A stretch of 64,000 bases of DNA from Pelagibacteraceae bacterium AG-426-M19 (GCA_003210025.1 QCNW01000005.1:62001-126000), one strand, 5' to 3'; shown: positions 9,115-21,284, counted from the first letter of the stretch. Notes: generated by a model not told the origin, from the sequence alone. Numbers and translations are program-made.

Positions 9115-9834
9115 ATGAAAGTAGAAATTATTAAGTGTCTGGAAGATAATTTTTCTTACATTTTAATTAATGAAGCTAATAGAAATTGTTGTGTTGTTGA
9201 TCCTGGTGAAGCAGATCCAATTATAAATTATTTACAAAAAAATAAACTAAATTTAAAATATATATTAAATACACATCATCATCATGACCATGTTGGTGGG
9301 AATGAAGAATTAAAAAAAAAATTTAATGCAGAAGTAATAGGTTATATTGGAGATAAAAATAGAATACCTCAAATTGATATTTGCTTAAGTGATGGTGAAA
9401 TTTGGAAGAAGGATATTTTTGAAGCAAAAATATATCATGTCCCTGGCCATACAATAGGTCATATCTGTTTTCATTTTTTTAAAAATAAGTTAATTTTTAC
9501 AGGAGATACTTTATTCTCTATGGGATGTGGAAGAATTTTTGAAGGAAGTTATGAGCAAATGTACAACTCACTACAAGTTTTAAAAAATTTAGATAAAGAT
9601 ACAAAAATTTATTGTGGACATGAATATACTTTAAAGAATTCTGAATTTTGTTTAGCACAAGATTCCAATAACAACGAATTACTAAACAAAATTAAAGAAA
9701 TTAAAGAAAAAATTAAACAAGGTAAAACTAGTATGCCATCAACGATTGGTGAGGAACTTAATTGTAACATTTTTCTTAAGTCAAACGATCTAGAAAATTT
9801 CAAAAAATTGAGGGATTTAAAGGATAATTTCTAA
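9115..9834 (+). CDS. gloB: Hydroxyacylglutathione hydrolase (glyoxalase II)
   Basis: This 239-residue metallo-beta-lactamase-fold enzyme hydrolyses S-lactoylglutathione to lactate and glutathione, the second step of methylglyoxal detoxification. The metal site is clear: THHHHDHVGG, then HVPGHTIGHICF, FTGDTLF and the final YCGHEYT. The family C-terminal helical region is present, so it is not a generic beta-lactamase-fold protein. The ATG follows the metW stop with no gap, so it most likely belongs to the metX-metW transcript. Confidence 0.93.
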   Translation: MKVEIIKCLEDNFSYILINEANRNCCVVDPGEADPIINYLQKNKLNLKYILNTHHHHDHVGGNEELKKKFNAEVIGYIGDKNRIPQIDICLSDGEIWKKDIFEAKIYHVPGHTIGHICFHFFKNKLIFTGDTLFSMGCGRIFEGSYEQMYNSLQVLKNLDKDTKIYCGHEYTLKNSEFCLAQDSNNNELLNKIKEIKEKIKQGKTSMPSTIGEELNCNIFLKSNDLENFKKLRDLKDNF

Positions 9835-9844
9835 GTTATTAACC

Positions 9845-9872
9845 TTGACTATGATGCAACCCAGACTATATT
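9845..9872 (+). promoter_or_regulatory. Predicted sigma-70 promoter of rplU operon
   Basis: TTGACT at 9845-9850 and TATATT at 9867-9872 are separated by 16 nt. They lie in the 64-nt gap between gloB and rplU, giving a predicted start near 9879 and a leader of only about 20 nt. This is the only sizeable gap before the long rplU-to-rppH gene run. Confidence 0.65.
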
Positions 9873-9898
9873 GCTGACTATAAAAATTAAGGCCAACT

Positions 9899-10300
9899 AT
9901 GTCATTCGCGGTAATTCAAACAGGTGGTAAACAGTATAAAGTGAAAGCTGGAGAGATTCTCAAAGTTGAAAAGCTCGAAGATTCAAAAGAAAATTCAAAA
10001 ATAGAGTTTAATGAAATACTAGCTTACGGAGATGATAAAAATTTAGAGTTAGGAGAGCCGACAATTAGTGGAGCTAAAGTCGAAGCTGAATTAATAAAAA
10101 ATGGAAAAAATAGAACAGTTCTTATTTTTAAAAAAAGGAGAAGGCAAAATTCGAGAAGAAAAAATGGTCATAGACAAAAATTTACAATGGTAAGAATAAG
10201 TAAAATCTATTCAAAAGATGGTAAAGTTATTTCTGAAGCAGAAAAAAGAAAAGAAATACCATCAAAAAAAACAGTTGAAACTAAGGAAGCAGCTAAATAA
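9899..10300 (+). CDS. rplU: 50S ribosomal protein L21
   Basis: L21 is a large-subunit protein that binds 23S rRNA. The start FAVIQTGGKQYKVKAG and the basic KKRRRQNSRRKNGHRQ segment are diagnostic. At 133 residues it is about 30 longer than the usual 100-105. The extra part is a Lys/Glu-rich C-terminal tail beyond the core. It is first in the conserved rplU-rpmA-obgE cluster and directly follows a predicted promoter. Confidence 0.96.
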   Translation: MSFAVIQTGGKQYKVKAGEILKVEKLEDSKENSKIEFNEILAYGDDKNLELGEPTISGAKVEAELIKNGKNRTVLIFKKRRRQNSRRKNGHRQKFTMVRISKIYSKDGKVISEAEKRKEIPSKKTVETKEAAK

Positions 10301-10310
10301 AAAGTAATTT

Positions 10311-10565
10311 ATGGCAACGAAAAAAGCAGGTGGATCGTCAAGAAACGGAAGAGATAGTGCAGGTCGTAGACTTGGTGTGAAAAAATATGGTGGCGAGATG
10401 GTTGTGCCTGGCAACATTATTGTAAGACAAAGGGGAACTAAAATATTTCCAGGAGAAAATGTTGGCATGGGTAAAGACCATTCGATATTTTCGGTTGTTA
10501 AAGGTAAAGTAGAGTTTAAAAAATCAAAATCTGATAGAACTTACGTTTCTGTAAAGCCCAATTAA
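10311..10565 (+). CDS. rpmA: 50S ribosomal protein L27
   Basis: This 84-residue protein has the canonical L27 N-terminus [16 protein letters not shown], then LGVKKYGGE and IIVRQRGTK. Its N-terminal tail reaches the peptidyl-transferase centre in known ribosomes. It lacks the cleavable N-terminal extension found in Firmicutes. It lies 10 nt after rplU and 27 nt before obgE. Confidence 0.97.
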   Translation: MATKKAGGSSRNGRDSAGRRLGVKKYGGEMVVPGNIIVRQRGTKIFPGENVGMGKDHSIFSVVKGKVEFKKSKSDRTYVSVKPN

Positions 10566-10592
10566 TAGATACAACACTCACATAGTTGTTAT

Positions 10593-11576
10593 ATGAAATT
10601 TCTAGATCAAGTTAAGATATATGTAAAAGCTGGCAACGGAGGGTCGGGATCTCCAAGTTTTCGTAGGGAAAAATTTGTAGAGTTTGGTGGCCCTGATGGC
10701 GGCGATGGAGGGAAAGGAGGATCTGTAATTCTTATTAGTGAAAGAAATCTTAATACTTTGATTGATTACAGATATCAACAACACTTCAAAGCTGAAAGAG
10801 GAAAGGATGGCAGCGGAAAAAACAAAACTGGGAAAGGTGGTGAAGATTTATATTTAAAAGTACCTTTAGGAACACAAGTATTTGAAGAAGATAATAAAAC
10901 ACTTATTTATGATTTTAAAAGTCAGAAAGAGGAATTTTTAGTAGCAAGCGGAGGCAAAGGAGGATTTGGAAATACAAGATTTAAGTCCTCAACCAATAGA
11001 GCCCCAAAGAAATTTACAAAAGGGGGTCAAGGAGAGGAATTTTGGATTTGGCTTCAACTAAAAACAATTGCTGATATCGGTATCATAGGATTGCCCAATG
11101 CTGGGAAATCCAGCTTGCTTGCATCAATGACGAGTGCAAATCCAAAAATAGCAAACTATAAATTTACTACAATTAATCCAAATCTTGGTGTTGCTAGTTA
11201 TGATGACAAAGAAGTTACTTTAGCGGACATACCAGGCTTAATTGAGGGTGCTCATACCGGAACTGGTCTTGGAATAAAGTTTTTAAAACATATAGAAAGG
11301 TGCAAAACTTTGCTGCATTTAATAGATATAACTGAAGATGATTTATTTATTTCTTACAATCAAGTCAGAGAAGAATTATCAAAATACAGTAAAGATTTAG
11401 TTAAAAAAAAAGAAATAGTAGTTTTAAATAAAACTGACTTAATTGATGAAGAGGAAAAAAAAGAGAAGATAAAAAAACTCAAGAATAAATTAAAAAAAAA
11501 TATCTTTTTAATGTCAACAATGGATAAAAAATCAGTATCAGATATAAAGTCAAAGTTGGTAAACTATGTATCTTAA
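10593..11576 (+). CDS. obgE: Obg-family GTPase
   Basis: This 327-residue protein is a ribosome-assembly GTPase. The glycine-rich Obg fold fills the first ~155 residues (GGPDGGDGGKGG and similar). The G domain follows with G1 GLPNAGKSS, G3 DIPGLIEGAH and G4 NKTD. The variable C-terminal OCT domain is absent, as in many Alphaproteobacteria. It acts on 50S maturation and is downstream of two large-subunit genes. proB starts inside its last codons (11-nt overlap). Confidence 0.95.
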   Translation: MKFLDQVKIYVKAGNGGSGSPSFRREKFVEFGGPDGGDGGKGGSVILISERNLNTLIDYRYQQHFKAERGKDGSGKNKTGKGGEDLYLKVPLGTQVFEEDNKTLIYDFKSQKEEFLVASGGKGGFGNTRFKSSTNRAPKKFTKGGQGEEFWIWLQLKTIADIGIIGLPNAGKSSLLASMTSANPKIANYKFTTINPNLGVASYDDKEVTLADIPGLIEGAHTGTGLGIKFLKHIERCKTLLHLIDITEDDLFISYNQVREELSKYSKDLVKKKEIVVLNKTDLIDEEEKKEKIKKLKNKLKKNIFLMSTMDKKSVSDIKSKLVNYVS

Positions 11577-12672
11577 AGACTCCAAAACTGTAGTAATAAA
11601 AATAGGCTCATCTTTATTAATAAATGACAAAAAAATTATTAGAGAAAAATGGCTTTTGGAATTTGCCAAAGATATTAAAGAGTTACAAAAACTTAAAAAG
11701 AACGTTGTTATAGTGAGTTCTGGAGCAATTGCTTTAGGGTGTAAAAAATTACAATTAAATAAAAAAACTTTAAAGCTTGATAAAAGTCAAGCTGTTGCAT
11801 CAATTGGACAAATAGAGTTAATGAATCTTTTTAAAAAGACATTTAGCTCAAATAAAATAAATATTTCTCAAATTCTAATTACTTTAGAAGATACTGAACA
11901 AAGAAGAAGAGCTATAAATGCTAAAAGAACTTTCGAAAACTTATTTGAGCTTAATTTTGTACCTGTTGTTAATGAAAATGATAGTATTGCAACTTCTGAA
12001 ATTAAATACGGAGATAATGACAGATTAGCATCAAGAGTTGCACAAATATCAGGCGCAGATTGCTTAATATTATTGTCTGATGTTGATGGATTGTATTCTA
12101 AAAACCCAAAAATTCATAAAAATGCTAAATTGATTAAAGAAATAAAAAATATTGATTCTAAAATTGAAAATTTTTCAAGTAAAAGCACAAGTGAGTATGG
12201 TACTGGTGGAATGAAAACGAAAATTGATGCTGCAAAAGTATGTCAAGTCTCGGGTTGCTATATGGCTATTGCAAATGGTTTAATTAAAAGACCAATTAAA
12301 AATATACTAGAACATAATTCTGGGACATGGTTTTTGCCAAAAGTATCTAAATTAGATGCAAGAAAAAAATGGATAATTAGCTCTATATCTCCAAAAGGAG
12401 AAATTATTATAGATGATGGTGCTTTAAATGCTTTAAAAAATGGAAAAAGTTTATTAGCTGCAGGTATTAGAAAAGTTTCAGGAAAATTTGTTAAAGGTGA
12501 TCATGTTAGAATTTTAGATAAAAATAACAAAGAATTTGCTAGAGGATTGAGCAGTTTTACATCTGATGAGATATCCAAAATAAAAGGAGAACATTCTAAC
12601 AAAATTAGTAATCTTTTAGGCTATGTTACAAAGTCTGAAGTTATACATAAAGATGATATGGTTAAAATTTAA
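11566..12672 (+). CDS. proB: Glutamate 5-kinase
   Basis: This 368-residue enzyme phosphorylates glutamate, the first step of proline synthesis. The amino-acid kinase domain shows VVIKIGSSLL, VSSGAIALG, NENDSIAT and the GTGGMKTKI ATP-site block. The last ~90 residues form a PUA domain, the full-length bacterial arrangement. It overlaps obgE by 11 nt, and its TAA overlaps the proA ATG (TAATG at 12670), so ProB and ProA are probably made together. They are thought to channel unstable glutamyl phosphate. Confidence 0.95.
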   Translation: MYLKDSKTVVIKIGSSLLINDKKIIREKWLLEFAKDIKELQKLKKNVVIVSSGAIALGCKKLQLNKKTLKLDKSQAVASIGQIELMNLFKKTFSSNKINISQILITLEDTEQRRRAINAKRTFENLFELNFVPVVNENDSIATSEIKYGDNDRLASRVAQISGADCLILLSDVDGLYSKNPKIHKNAKLIKEIKNIDSKIENFSSKSTSEYGTGGMKTKIDAAKVCQVSGCYMAIANGLIKRPIKNILEHNSGTWFLPKVSKLDARKKWIISSISPKGEIIIDDGALNALKNGKSLLAAGIRKVSGKFVKGDHVRILDKNNKEFARGLSSFTSDEISKIKGEHSNKISNLLGYVTKSEVIHKDDMVKI

Positions 12673-13919
12673 TGAGTAAACTACTTAAAAAAATTGGATT
12701 GAATTCTAGAAAAGCTTTGAATTCAAGTATTAGTCCAAAAAAAAAGAATAAAGTTTTAAAAGATTTTGTAAAATTAATTGAGATTAATAAGAATAAAATT
12801 ATTAGCGAAAATAAGAAAGATATTTTTTATGCAAGAGGAAAAAAATTAAAAGAAAACTTAATTCAAAGACTCACTCTTAGTAATAATAAATTAAAAAGTA
12901 TAATTGACTCTGTTAAAACTATTACTTCTTTTAAAGATCCTATAGATCAAGTAACTTCCAAATGGAAAAGGCCAAATGGACTTGAAATTAGAAGAGTTAC
13001 AATACCAATAGGAGTTATAGGTGTAATATTTGAAAGTAGACCCAATGTTACTTCGGATGTATCAGCACTATGTTTTAAATCTGGAAATGCTGTTATATTA
13101 AGAGGTGGTTCCGAAGCCTACAATAGTAATAAAATTTTAGTAAATTTATTTAGGAAAGCTCTAAAAAAAAATAAAGTAAACGAAAATTATGTCCAGTTTA
13201 TAAATAACAAGAGCAGAAAACTCGTCGATTATTTATTATCAAAAATGGAAAACTCCATTGATGTTGTAATACCACGAGGCGGAAAAAATTTAGTAAAAAA
13301 AGTTAAACAACTTTCAAAGGTTCCAGTTATTGGTCATTTGGAAGGAATTTGTCATACATATATTGATAAAGAGGCAGAAGATAATATGGCAAACAAAATA
13401 GTATTAAATGCTAAGTTGAGAAATACTAGTATATGTGGTGCAACTGAAACTCTCTTAATACATAAAAGTAAATCGAAATCAGTGAATTTAATTTTAAATT
13501 CACTAGCTAAAAGCGGTTGTAAAATTTTAGCTGATAAAAAAATAAGTAAATTATTTAAAGGCAAAACATATCCTGCAAATAATAATACTTGGTCAAAAGA
13601 ACATCTTTCACCGATTATTTCAGTTAAATTAGTGAATAATGTCAAAGAAGCAGTTGCCCATATCAACAAATATGGAACTATGCATACAGATGCAATAGTA
13701 ACCAAAAACAAAAATACAGCAAAATTCTTTATTAAAAATATAAAAAGCTCTATTGCTATTCAAAATTCATCAACACAATTTGCTGACGGAGGAGAATTTG
13801 GTTTTGGTGGAGAGGTTGGAATTTCAACAAACACATTGCCACCAAGAGGTCCTGTCGGTCTAAATCAGTTAGTAAGTTATAAATATGAAGTTTATGGTAC
13901 AGGGCAAACTAGAAAATAA
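12672..13919 (+). CDS. proA: Gamma-glutamyl phosphate reductase
   Basis: This 415-residue NADPH-dependent enzyme of the aldehyde-dehydrogenase superfamily reduces glutamyl-5-phosphate to the semialdehyde for proline synthesis. Diagnostic blocks are IGVIFESRPNVTSD, LRGGSEAYNSN, VIPRGG and the late FADGGEFGFGGEVGISTN. The catalytic Cys lies in NTSICGATETLL. Translation is coupled to proB through TAATG, and nadD begins inside its 3' end. Confidence 0.95.
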   Translation: MSKLLKKIGLNSRKALNSSISPKKKNKVLKDFVKLIEINKNKIISENKKDIFYARGKKLKENLIQRLTLSNNKLKSIIDSVKTITSFKDPIDQVTSKWKRPNGLEIRRVTIPIGVIGVIFESRPNVTSDVSALCFKSGNAVILRGGSEAYNSNKILVNLFRKALKKNKVNENYVQFINNKSRKLVDYLLSKMENSIDVVIPRGGKNLVKKVKQLSKVPVIGHLEGICHTYIDKEAEDNMANKIVLNAKLRNTSICGATETLLIHKSKSKSVNLILNSLAKSGCKILADKKISKLFKGKTYPANNNTWSKEHLSPIISVKLVNNVKEAVAHINKYGTMHTDAIVTKNKNTAKFFIKNIKSSIAIQNSSTQFADGGEFGFGGEVGISTNTLPPRGPVGLNQLVSYKYEVYGTGQTRK

Positions 13920-14427
13920 AAAGATTGGTGTACTCGGTGGATCGTTTGATCCAGCGCATGTTGGTCATGTAAGAATTTCTAAATTAGCAAAAAAAAATTA
14001 TAATTTGAGCCAAGTTATATGGGCTATAACAAAACAAAATCCATTTAAAAAAAATAATCCAAATGATCTATATAAAAGAACAGCTTTTGCAAAAAAAATT
14101 AATAAAAATAATAAATTTATAAAAGTTAAATGTTTTGAAGAAATAATAAAATCTAATCGTACAGTAGATTTAATTAAATATTTAAAAAAAAAATTTAAAC
14201 ATTCAGAAATATTTTTTTTAATGGGGGCCGATAACCTAATAAATTTTCATAAATGGAAAGGGTACAATTCAATAACTAAAATGTGCAAAATATTGGTATT
14301 TGATAGAAATGGATACAAATCAAAGGCTTTTAGATCTAAATCATTTAAGAAATATAATAAAAAAGCAGTTGAATTTATAAAGTTTAATAAAGTCAATATT
14401 TCATCTTCTCAATTAAGAAAAATTTGA
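13885..14427 (+). CDS. nadD: Nicotinate-nucleotide adenylyltransferase
   Basis: This 180-residue enzyme adenylates nicotinate mononucleotide in NAD synthesis. The N-terminus has GVLGGSFDPAHVGHV, the nucleotidyltransferase motif with the two catalytic His residues, and the C-terminus has the ISSSQLRK version of ISSTxxR. Further family blocks are FFLMGADNL and FHKWKG. The start is uncertain: ATG at 13885 (35-nt overlap with proA) or ATG at 13894, which has GAAG just upstream. It precedes rsfS, the usual neighbour. Confidence 0.93.
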   Translation: MKFMVQGKLENKKIGVLGGSFDPAHVGHVRISKLAKKNYNLSQVIWAITKQNPFKKNNPNDLYKRTAFAKKINKNNKFIKVKCFEEIIKSNRTVDLIKYLKKKFKHSEIFFLMGADNLINFHKWKGYNSITKMCKILVFDRNGYKSKAFRSKSFKKYNKKAVEFIKFNKVNISSSQLRKI

Positions 14428-14444
14428 TACTCTTTATTTAATTA

Positions 14445-14795
14445 ATGGAAAAAATATCAGCTCTTAAAGATGAAATAATCAAAACGCTTGATATTAATAA
14501 AGCCTTAGACATAGTTTCAATAGATCTCGAAGGAAAATCATCAGTTGCAGACTTCATGATTATAGCTAGTGGTACATCATCAAGACATATTCAAGCATTA
14601 TCTGAACAAGTTTTTGAAAAATTAAAAATTAATGGTGTGAATAATTGTAAGATTGAAGGAAAAGATAGCAATGATTGGAAGCTTGTAGATGGAATAGACT
14701 TAATAGTTCATATTTTTAATCCTGAAAAAAGAAAATTTTATGACTTAGAAAAAATGTGGTCGGAATTAATTCCTAAAGAAAAACTGATCATATGA
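14445..14795 (+). CDS. rsfS: Ribosomal silencing factor RsfS
   Basis: This 116-residue protein binds L14 and blocks subunit joining when nutrients are scarce. The DUF143 core is clear: DIVSIDLEGKSSVADFMIIASGTSSRHI, seen as VADFMIIASG and SSRHIQAL, then EGKDSNDWKLVDGIDLIVHIF. The nadD-rsfS order is conserved. In many bacteria rlmH comes next, but here ctpA follows with a 4-nt ATGA overlap. Confidence 0.94.
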   Translation: MEKISALKDEIIKTLDINKALDIVSIDLEGKSSVADFMIIASGTSSRHIQALSEQVFEKLKINGVNNCKIEGKDSNDWKLVDGIDLIVHIFNPEKRKFYDLEKMWSELIPKEKLII

Positions 14796-15925
14796 AAAAA
14801 ATATACTTAATAGCTTCTTTATTTTTTTTCATATTTACATACCCAATTTTTAGTAATGAAAACGATATCTACAAAAAAATCGATTTATTCAGCGAAGTCT
14901 TAGATAAAATTAATAAAGAATATGTTGATGAAGTAAATCAGAGTGAAGCAATGGATGCTGCTATAAACGGTGTTTTGCAATCTTTGGATCCCTATTCAGC
15001 ATATATGTCTCCAGACTCGTTTAAAAATATGCAAACTGAGACTAGCGGAGAATTTGGAGGATTGGGCATTGAAGTCAGTATGGAGGCTGGTGTCGTAAAA
15101 GTAATTTCTCCAATTGATAACTCACCAGCTGAAGAGGTTGGCGTTAAAGCTGGAGATTATATTGTTAAAATTGATGATGTTCAAGTTCAAGGAAAAACTC
15201 TTTCTGAAGCTGTAGAATTAATGAGAGGCCCAGTTGGATCTGATATCGAAATTACTGTTAGAAGAAGGGGAGAAAGAAAAGCACTTATATTTACAATTAC
15301 AAGAGAAATTATACAAGTTGCATCTGTAAAGTCTGAAATAAAAGATGATCAGACAGCTTATATAAGATTAACATCATTCAATGAAAATAGTAGTAAACAA
15401 ATAAAAAATAAAATTAAAGAATTTAAGAAAAATAAGAAAATTAAAAATTACATATTAGATTTAAGAAATAATCCTGGTGGATTGTTATCTCAAGCAATAA
15501 AGATTTCAGATTATTTTTTAGAAAATGGAGAAATAGTTTCAACAAAAAGTAAAAGAAAGTATGAAAATAGAAAATGGTTTGCAAAAAAAGGAGATATTAT
15601 TGATGGAGAAACAATGGTTATTTTGATTAATTATGGGTCTGCATCAGCATCTGAAATTGTTGCAGGAGCACTACAAGATCACAAAAGAGCAATATTAGTG
15701 GGAGAGAGCACATATGGAAAAGGGTCAGTTCAGTCAATTATTCCTTTAGAAAATGAAGGTGCCATAAGACTTACTGTTTCTAAATATTATCTCCCATCAG
15801 GTAAATCAATTTCAAGAGTAGGTGTAAATCCAGATATAGTTATTGCTGAAGGTTCAGATGAATTTAGAATAAATACAGATACTGATAACCAGTTGGAATT
15901 TGCTCTTAAATTATTAAATGGTTAA
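14792..15925 (+). CDS. ctpA: Carboxyl-terminal processing protease (S41)
   Basis: This 377-residue serine protease begins with a hydrophobic signal peptide (residues 1-20, ending near YPIFS), so it is exported to the periplasm. A PDZ domain lies around 85-165 (GGLGIEV to VELMRGPVGS). The S41 catalytic domain follows, with Ser in NYGSASASEIVAGAL and Lys in STYGKGSVQ, the usual Ser-Lys dyad. Ctp proteases process or degrade proteins from the C-terminus. It is coupled to rsfS by ATGA and followed 2 nt later by rppH. Confidence 0.93.
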   Translation: MKKIYLIASLFFFIFTYPIFSNENDIYKKIDLFSEVLDKINKEYVDEVNQSEAMDAAINGVLQSLDPYSAYMSPDSFKNMQTETSGEFGGLGIEVSMEAGVVKVISPIDNSPAEEVGVKAGDYIVKIDDVQVQGKTLSEAVELMRGPVGSDIEITVRRRGERKALIFTITREIIQVASVKSEIKDDQTAYIRLTSFNENSSKQIKNKIKEFKKNKKIKNYILDLRNNPGGLLSQAIKISDYFLENGEIVSTKSKRKYENRKWFAKKGDIIDGETMVILINYGSASASEIVAGALQDHKRAILVGESTYGKGSVQSIIPLENEGAIRLTVSKYYLPSGKSISRVGVNPDIVIAEGSDEFRINTDTDNQLEFALKLLNG

Positions 15926-15927
15926 GA

Positions 15928-16404
15928 ATGAAAGAAAAATTTCAAAAACTTCCATTAAGAAATGGTGTTGGTATCGCAGTCTTAAATAAAGAAAACAAGT
16001 TATTTGTTGCAAAAAGAATTGATAATCCTGCTGATTTTTGGCAAATGCCTCAAGGCGGTATTGATGATGGTGAAAATTATTTTGATGCAGCGTTGAGGGA
16101 ACTTGAAGAGGAAACAAGCATAAAGTCAGTAAAGCTAATTAAAGAAATAAGCAAATACACAACTTACGATCTTCCTGATCGCCTCTTAGGAATTATTTGG
16201 AAAGGAAAATATAAAGGCCAAAAGCAAAAGTGGTTTATTGTAAAGTTTAATGGAGAGGAAAATGAAATTAACATTAAAACTAAACATCCTGAATTTTTAG
16301 ATTGGAAATGGATAGATATTAAAGATTTAACAACTAAAGTTGTAGATTTTAAACTTCATGTTTACCAAGAAATTCAAAAAGAACTAGAAAAAGTAGTTAA
16401 TTAA
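15928..16404 (+). CDS. rppH: RNA 5' pyrophosphohydrolase (Nudix)
   Basis: This 158-residue Nudix enzyme removes pyrophosphate from 5'-triphosphate RNA, opening the way for RNase E decay. It has the RppH-type start LPLRNGVGIAVLN and WQMPQGGIDDGE. The Nudix box spans about residues 43-65 with RELEEET as its helix. Alphaproteobacterial homologues have also been named diadenosine polyphosphate hydrolases. Its 3' end overlaps the convergent atpC by 8 nt. Confidence 0.92.
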   Translation: MKEKFQKLPLRNGVGIAVLNKENKLFVAKRIDNPADFWQMPQGGIDDGENYFDAALRELEEETSIKSVKLIKEISKYTTYDLPDRLLGIIWKGKYKGQKQKWFIVKFNGEENEINIKTKHPEFLDWKWIDIKDLTTKVVDFKLHVYQEIQKELEKVVN

Positions 16405-16794
16405 TACTTATAGATTTTAGAACTTCGACTTTGTGATTTAAAAGAAATCTTTTTTGATCATCGATATTATCGTTTGATAATTCTGCTTCAGCGCTGCTTA
16501 TCGATTCAGATACAAAATTTTTATCAGCATCCTTTAAATCAAAAATTGAACTAGTTAATACAGATAATGTATTGTCTTTAAATTCTACAATACCATCTTC
16601 AACATAAAAACTTTGTTCCTCAGACTCAGAGAATACTCTAATTATACCTGGTTTTAAAAAAGAGATAATTGGAATATGGTCTTTAAGAATACCAATCTCT
16701 CCTTCTACAGCAGGTATTACAACCTCAAATACATTGTCTTTAGAAAGAAAAGATTGTTCTGGATTAACAATATCTATATTAAAAAAATTACTCA

Positions 16795-16795
<1 letters not shown>
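16397..16795 (-). CDS. atpC: ATP synthase epsilon subunit
   Basis: This 132-residue subunit of the F1 central stalk couples gamma rotation to catalysis. The N-terminal beta-sandwich is recognisable from FLSKDNVFEVVIPAVEGEIGILKDH-type residues, read here as IPAVEGEIGILKDHIP. A C-terminal helical segment rich in Ser, Ala and Glu follows. It is last in the atpHAGDC operon and is coupled to atpD by TAATG. Its stop region overlaps the convergent rppH. Confidence 0.95.
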
Positions 16796-19100
<2,305 letters not shown>

Positions 19101-19106
19101 TTATGA

Positions 19107-20627
19107 TTATTTTATTCCTTTAATTAATTCTACTAATTGTTTTTCAATGTCTTCCTCAATCTTCCCAGTTTTGGCAATAGACTCCATAATCTCAGGCTTA
19201 TCAGATTTACACTTTTGCAGAACTTTATTTTCAAAGTCTGCTACATCTTTAAGTTCAATATCATCCAAATAACCTTTTACGCCACAGAAAATTGATATAA
19301 CTTGTTCTGCAACTGTCATGGGAGAATACTGCGCTTGTTTTAAAAGTTCAGTTAACTTCGAACCTCTATTTAAAAGTTTTTGTGTAGATGCATCTAAATC
19401 AGATCCAAATTGAGCAAAAGCTGCCATTTCTCTGTATTGAGCTAACTCTAATTTAATTGATCCAGCAACAGATTTCATCGCTTTAGTTTGTGCAGCTGAT
19501 CCAACTCTGGATACTGATAATCCAACGTTTACTGCTGGTCTTATTCCTTGATTGAATAGTTCAGTTTCTAGAAATATTTGTCCATCTGTAATAGATATTA
19601 CATTTGTTGGAATATATGCAGAGACATCGCCTGCTTGTGTTTCAATAATTGGCAGCGCAGTTAAAGAACCTCCACCATTTTCATCACTTAATTTGGCAGC
19701 TCTTTCTAATAATCTACTATGTAAATAAAACACATCTCCAGGGTATGCTTCACGCCCCGGTGGTCTTCTTAATAATAATGACATTTGTCTATATGCAACT
19801 GCTTGCTTAGATAAATCATCATAAATAATTAAAGCATGCATTCCATTATCTCTAAAATATTCTCCCATAGTACATCCTGTGTAAGGAGCTAAAAACTGAA
19901 GAGGTGCAGAGTCTGAGGCTGTTGCGGAAACTATAGTCGTATATTCCATTGCACCAGCATCCTCTAAAGTTTTTACAATCTGAGCAACCGTTGATCTTTT
20001 TTGTCCAATTGCAACATATATACAATAAAGTTTTTTACTTTCATCGTCTGACTCATTAATTTTCTTTTGATTTATAATTGTATCGATAGCTACTGCGGTT
20101 TTACCTGTTTGACGATCTCCAATTATAAGTTCCCTTTGCCCTCTTCCAACGGGAATTAAGCTATCAATTGCTTTTAAACCTGTTTGCATTGGTTCTCCAA
20201 CTGATTGTCGTGGAATAATTCCTGGAGCTTTAACTTCAACTCTTTTTCTTTCTAAACTTTTATCTAAAGCTCCTTTTCCATCAATTGGATTTCCTAATCC
20301 ATCAACAACTCTTCCTAAAAGTTGTTTTCCAACTGGTACATCAACAATCGCACCAGTTCTTTTTACAGTATCTCCCTCTTTAATTTCTCTATCATCACCA
20401 AATATAACAACACCAACGTTGTCACTCTCTAAGTTTAATGCCATTCCTTTAGAGCCATCGGAAAACTCAACCATTTCTCCTGCTTGAACATTATCCAGGC
20501 CATAAATTCTTGCAATTCCATCTCCAACAGACAATACTTGCCCGACCTCTGAAACTTCAGCTCTATCGCCAAGTTTTTTTATCTGCTCTTTTAATATTTT
20601 TGTTACTTCTGAAGGATTTATTTCCAT
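19107..20627 (-). CDS. atpA: ATP synthase alpha subunit
   Basis: This 506-residue non-catalytic F1 subunit has a P-loop [11 protein letters not shown] and the family signature [17 protein letters not shown]. The N-terminal region ([21 protein letters not shown]) is also standard. It follows atpH directly and precedes atpG by 6 nt. Its start ATG immediately precedes the atpH stop, with no gap. Confidence 0.98.
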   Translation of the reverse strand: MEINPSEVTKILKEQIKKLGDRAEVSEVGQVLSVGDGIARIYGLDNVQAGEMVEFSDGSKGMALNLESDNVGVVIFGDDREIKEGDTVKRTGAIVDVPVGKQLLGRVVDGLGNPIDGKGALDKSLERKRVEVKAPGIIPRQSVGEPMQTGLKAIDSLIPVGRGQRELIIGDRQTGKTAVAIDTIINQKKINESDDESKKLYCIYVAIGQKRSTVAQIVKTLEDAGAMEYTTIVSATASDSAPLQFLAPYTGCTMGEYFRDNGMHALIIYDDLSKQAVAYRQMSLLLRRPPGREAYPGDVFYLHSRLLERAAKLSDENGGGSLTALPIIETQAGDVSAYIPTNVISITDGQIFLETELFNQGIRPAVNVGLSVSRVGSAAQTKAMKSVAGSIKLELAQYREMAAFAQFGSDLDASTQKLLNRGSKLTELLKQAQYSPMTVAEQVISIFCGVKGYLDDIELKDVADFENKVLQKCKSDKPEIMESIAKTGKIEEDIEKQLVELIKGIK

Positions 20628-21182
20628 TTATGCCTCTATCATTTGTTTTTGAATTTGTTGCAGTTTATTTTTAATTGAATTATCTACCATTGTACTTCCC
20701 ACTTTTAATACTAAGCCACCAATTAAACTTGGATCAAATTTATAATTTAACTGTATCTTTGCTCCAAAGTTTTGAGATAGCTCTTCTTTAATTTTAGAAA
20801 TATCTGTTTCATTAAGTTCTTTAGCTGAAAAAAGCTCAGCTTTTATTTCGCCTCTAGCTTTCGAACATACCTCTATAAAGTCACTTAAAACTTTTTCTAA
20901 ATAAAAAAATCTTCTTTTTTGAATTAAAAAAACTAGAAATCTTTTTAAAAGATTATCAAAATTGTTTTTTTCAGAAATTGTTTCAATAACTCTAGTTAAA
21001 TCCTCAATGCTTGTCGTGGGGTTTTTGATTAAATATCTAAATTCTTCACTTTCATTTATGAGCTTACTTATTGCAACGACTTGTTCCTCTATTTTTGCCA
21101 GAGATTTATCTTCGTTAGCCAGCTCAAATAATGCTTGAGCATAACTGTTGTTTGAAGTTATTGATATTTTATTTTCGCTCAA
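20628..21182 (-). CDS. atpH: ATP synthase delta subunit
   Basis: This 184-residue peripheral-stalk subunit links F1 to F0. The N-terminal SYAQALFELA and the C-terminal block DPSLIGGLVLKVGSTMVDNSIKNKL are family signatures. The gene starts at TTG (21180-21182), supported by GAGAG 8-9 nt upstream; no earlier in-frame ATG is apparent. It is first in the F1 operon. The F0 genes (atpB, atpE, atpF) are not in the window, as expected for Alphaproteobacteria, where F0 and F1 operons are separate. Confidence 0.95.
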   Translation of the reverse strand: MSENKISITSNNSYAQALFELANEDKSLAKIEEQVVAISKLINESEEFRYLIKNPTTSIEDLTRVIETISEKNNFDNLLKRFLVFLIQKRRFFYLEKVLSDFIEVCSKARGEIKAELFSAKELNETDISKIKEELSQNFGAKIQLNYKFDPSLIGGLVLKVGSTMVDNSIKNKLQQIQKQMIEA

Positions 21183-21220
21183 TTTATACTCTCAATTGTG
21201 AAGATGTTTAAAATTTCGCT

Positions 21221-21249
21221 TAGATAACATACGAATTATCAGTCTTCAA
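21221..21249 (-). promoter_or_regulatory. Predicted promoter of the atpHAGDC operon
   Basis: On the minus strand, TTGAAG (plus 21244-21249) and TATCTA (plus 21221-21226) are separated by exactly 17 nt. They sit in the 102-nt gap between priA and atpH, with about 35 nt from the predicted start to the TTG start codon. No terminator-like hairpin with a U tract is visible after priA in this gap. Confidence 0.6.
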
Positions 21250-21284
21250 GGCTCAGATTGTGAAAAATGGTAAGATTTAATGGG

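Noticed and set aside
10571..10589. Small inverted repeat ACAAC-N9-GTTGT between rpmA and obgE
   Set aside because: Only five pairs, no U tract; too weak to call a terminator or attenuator.
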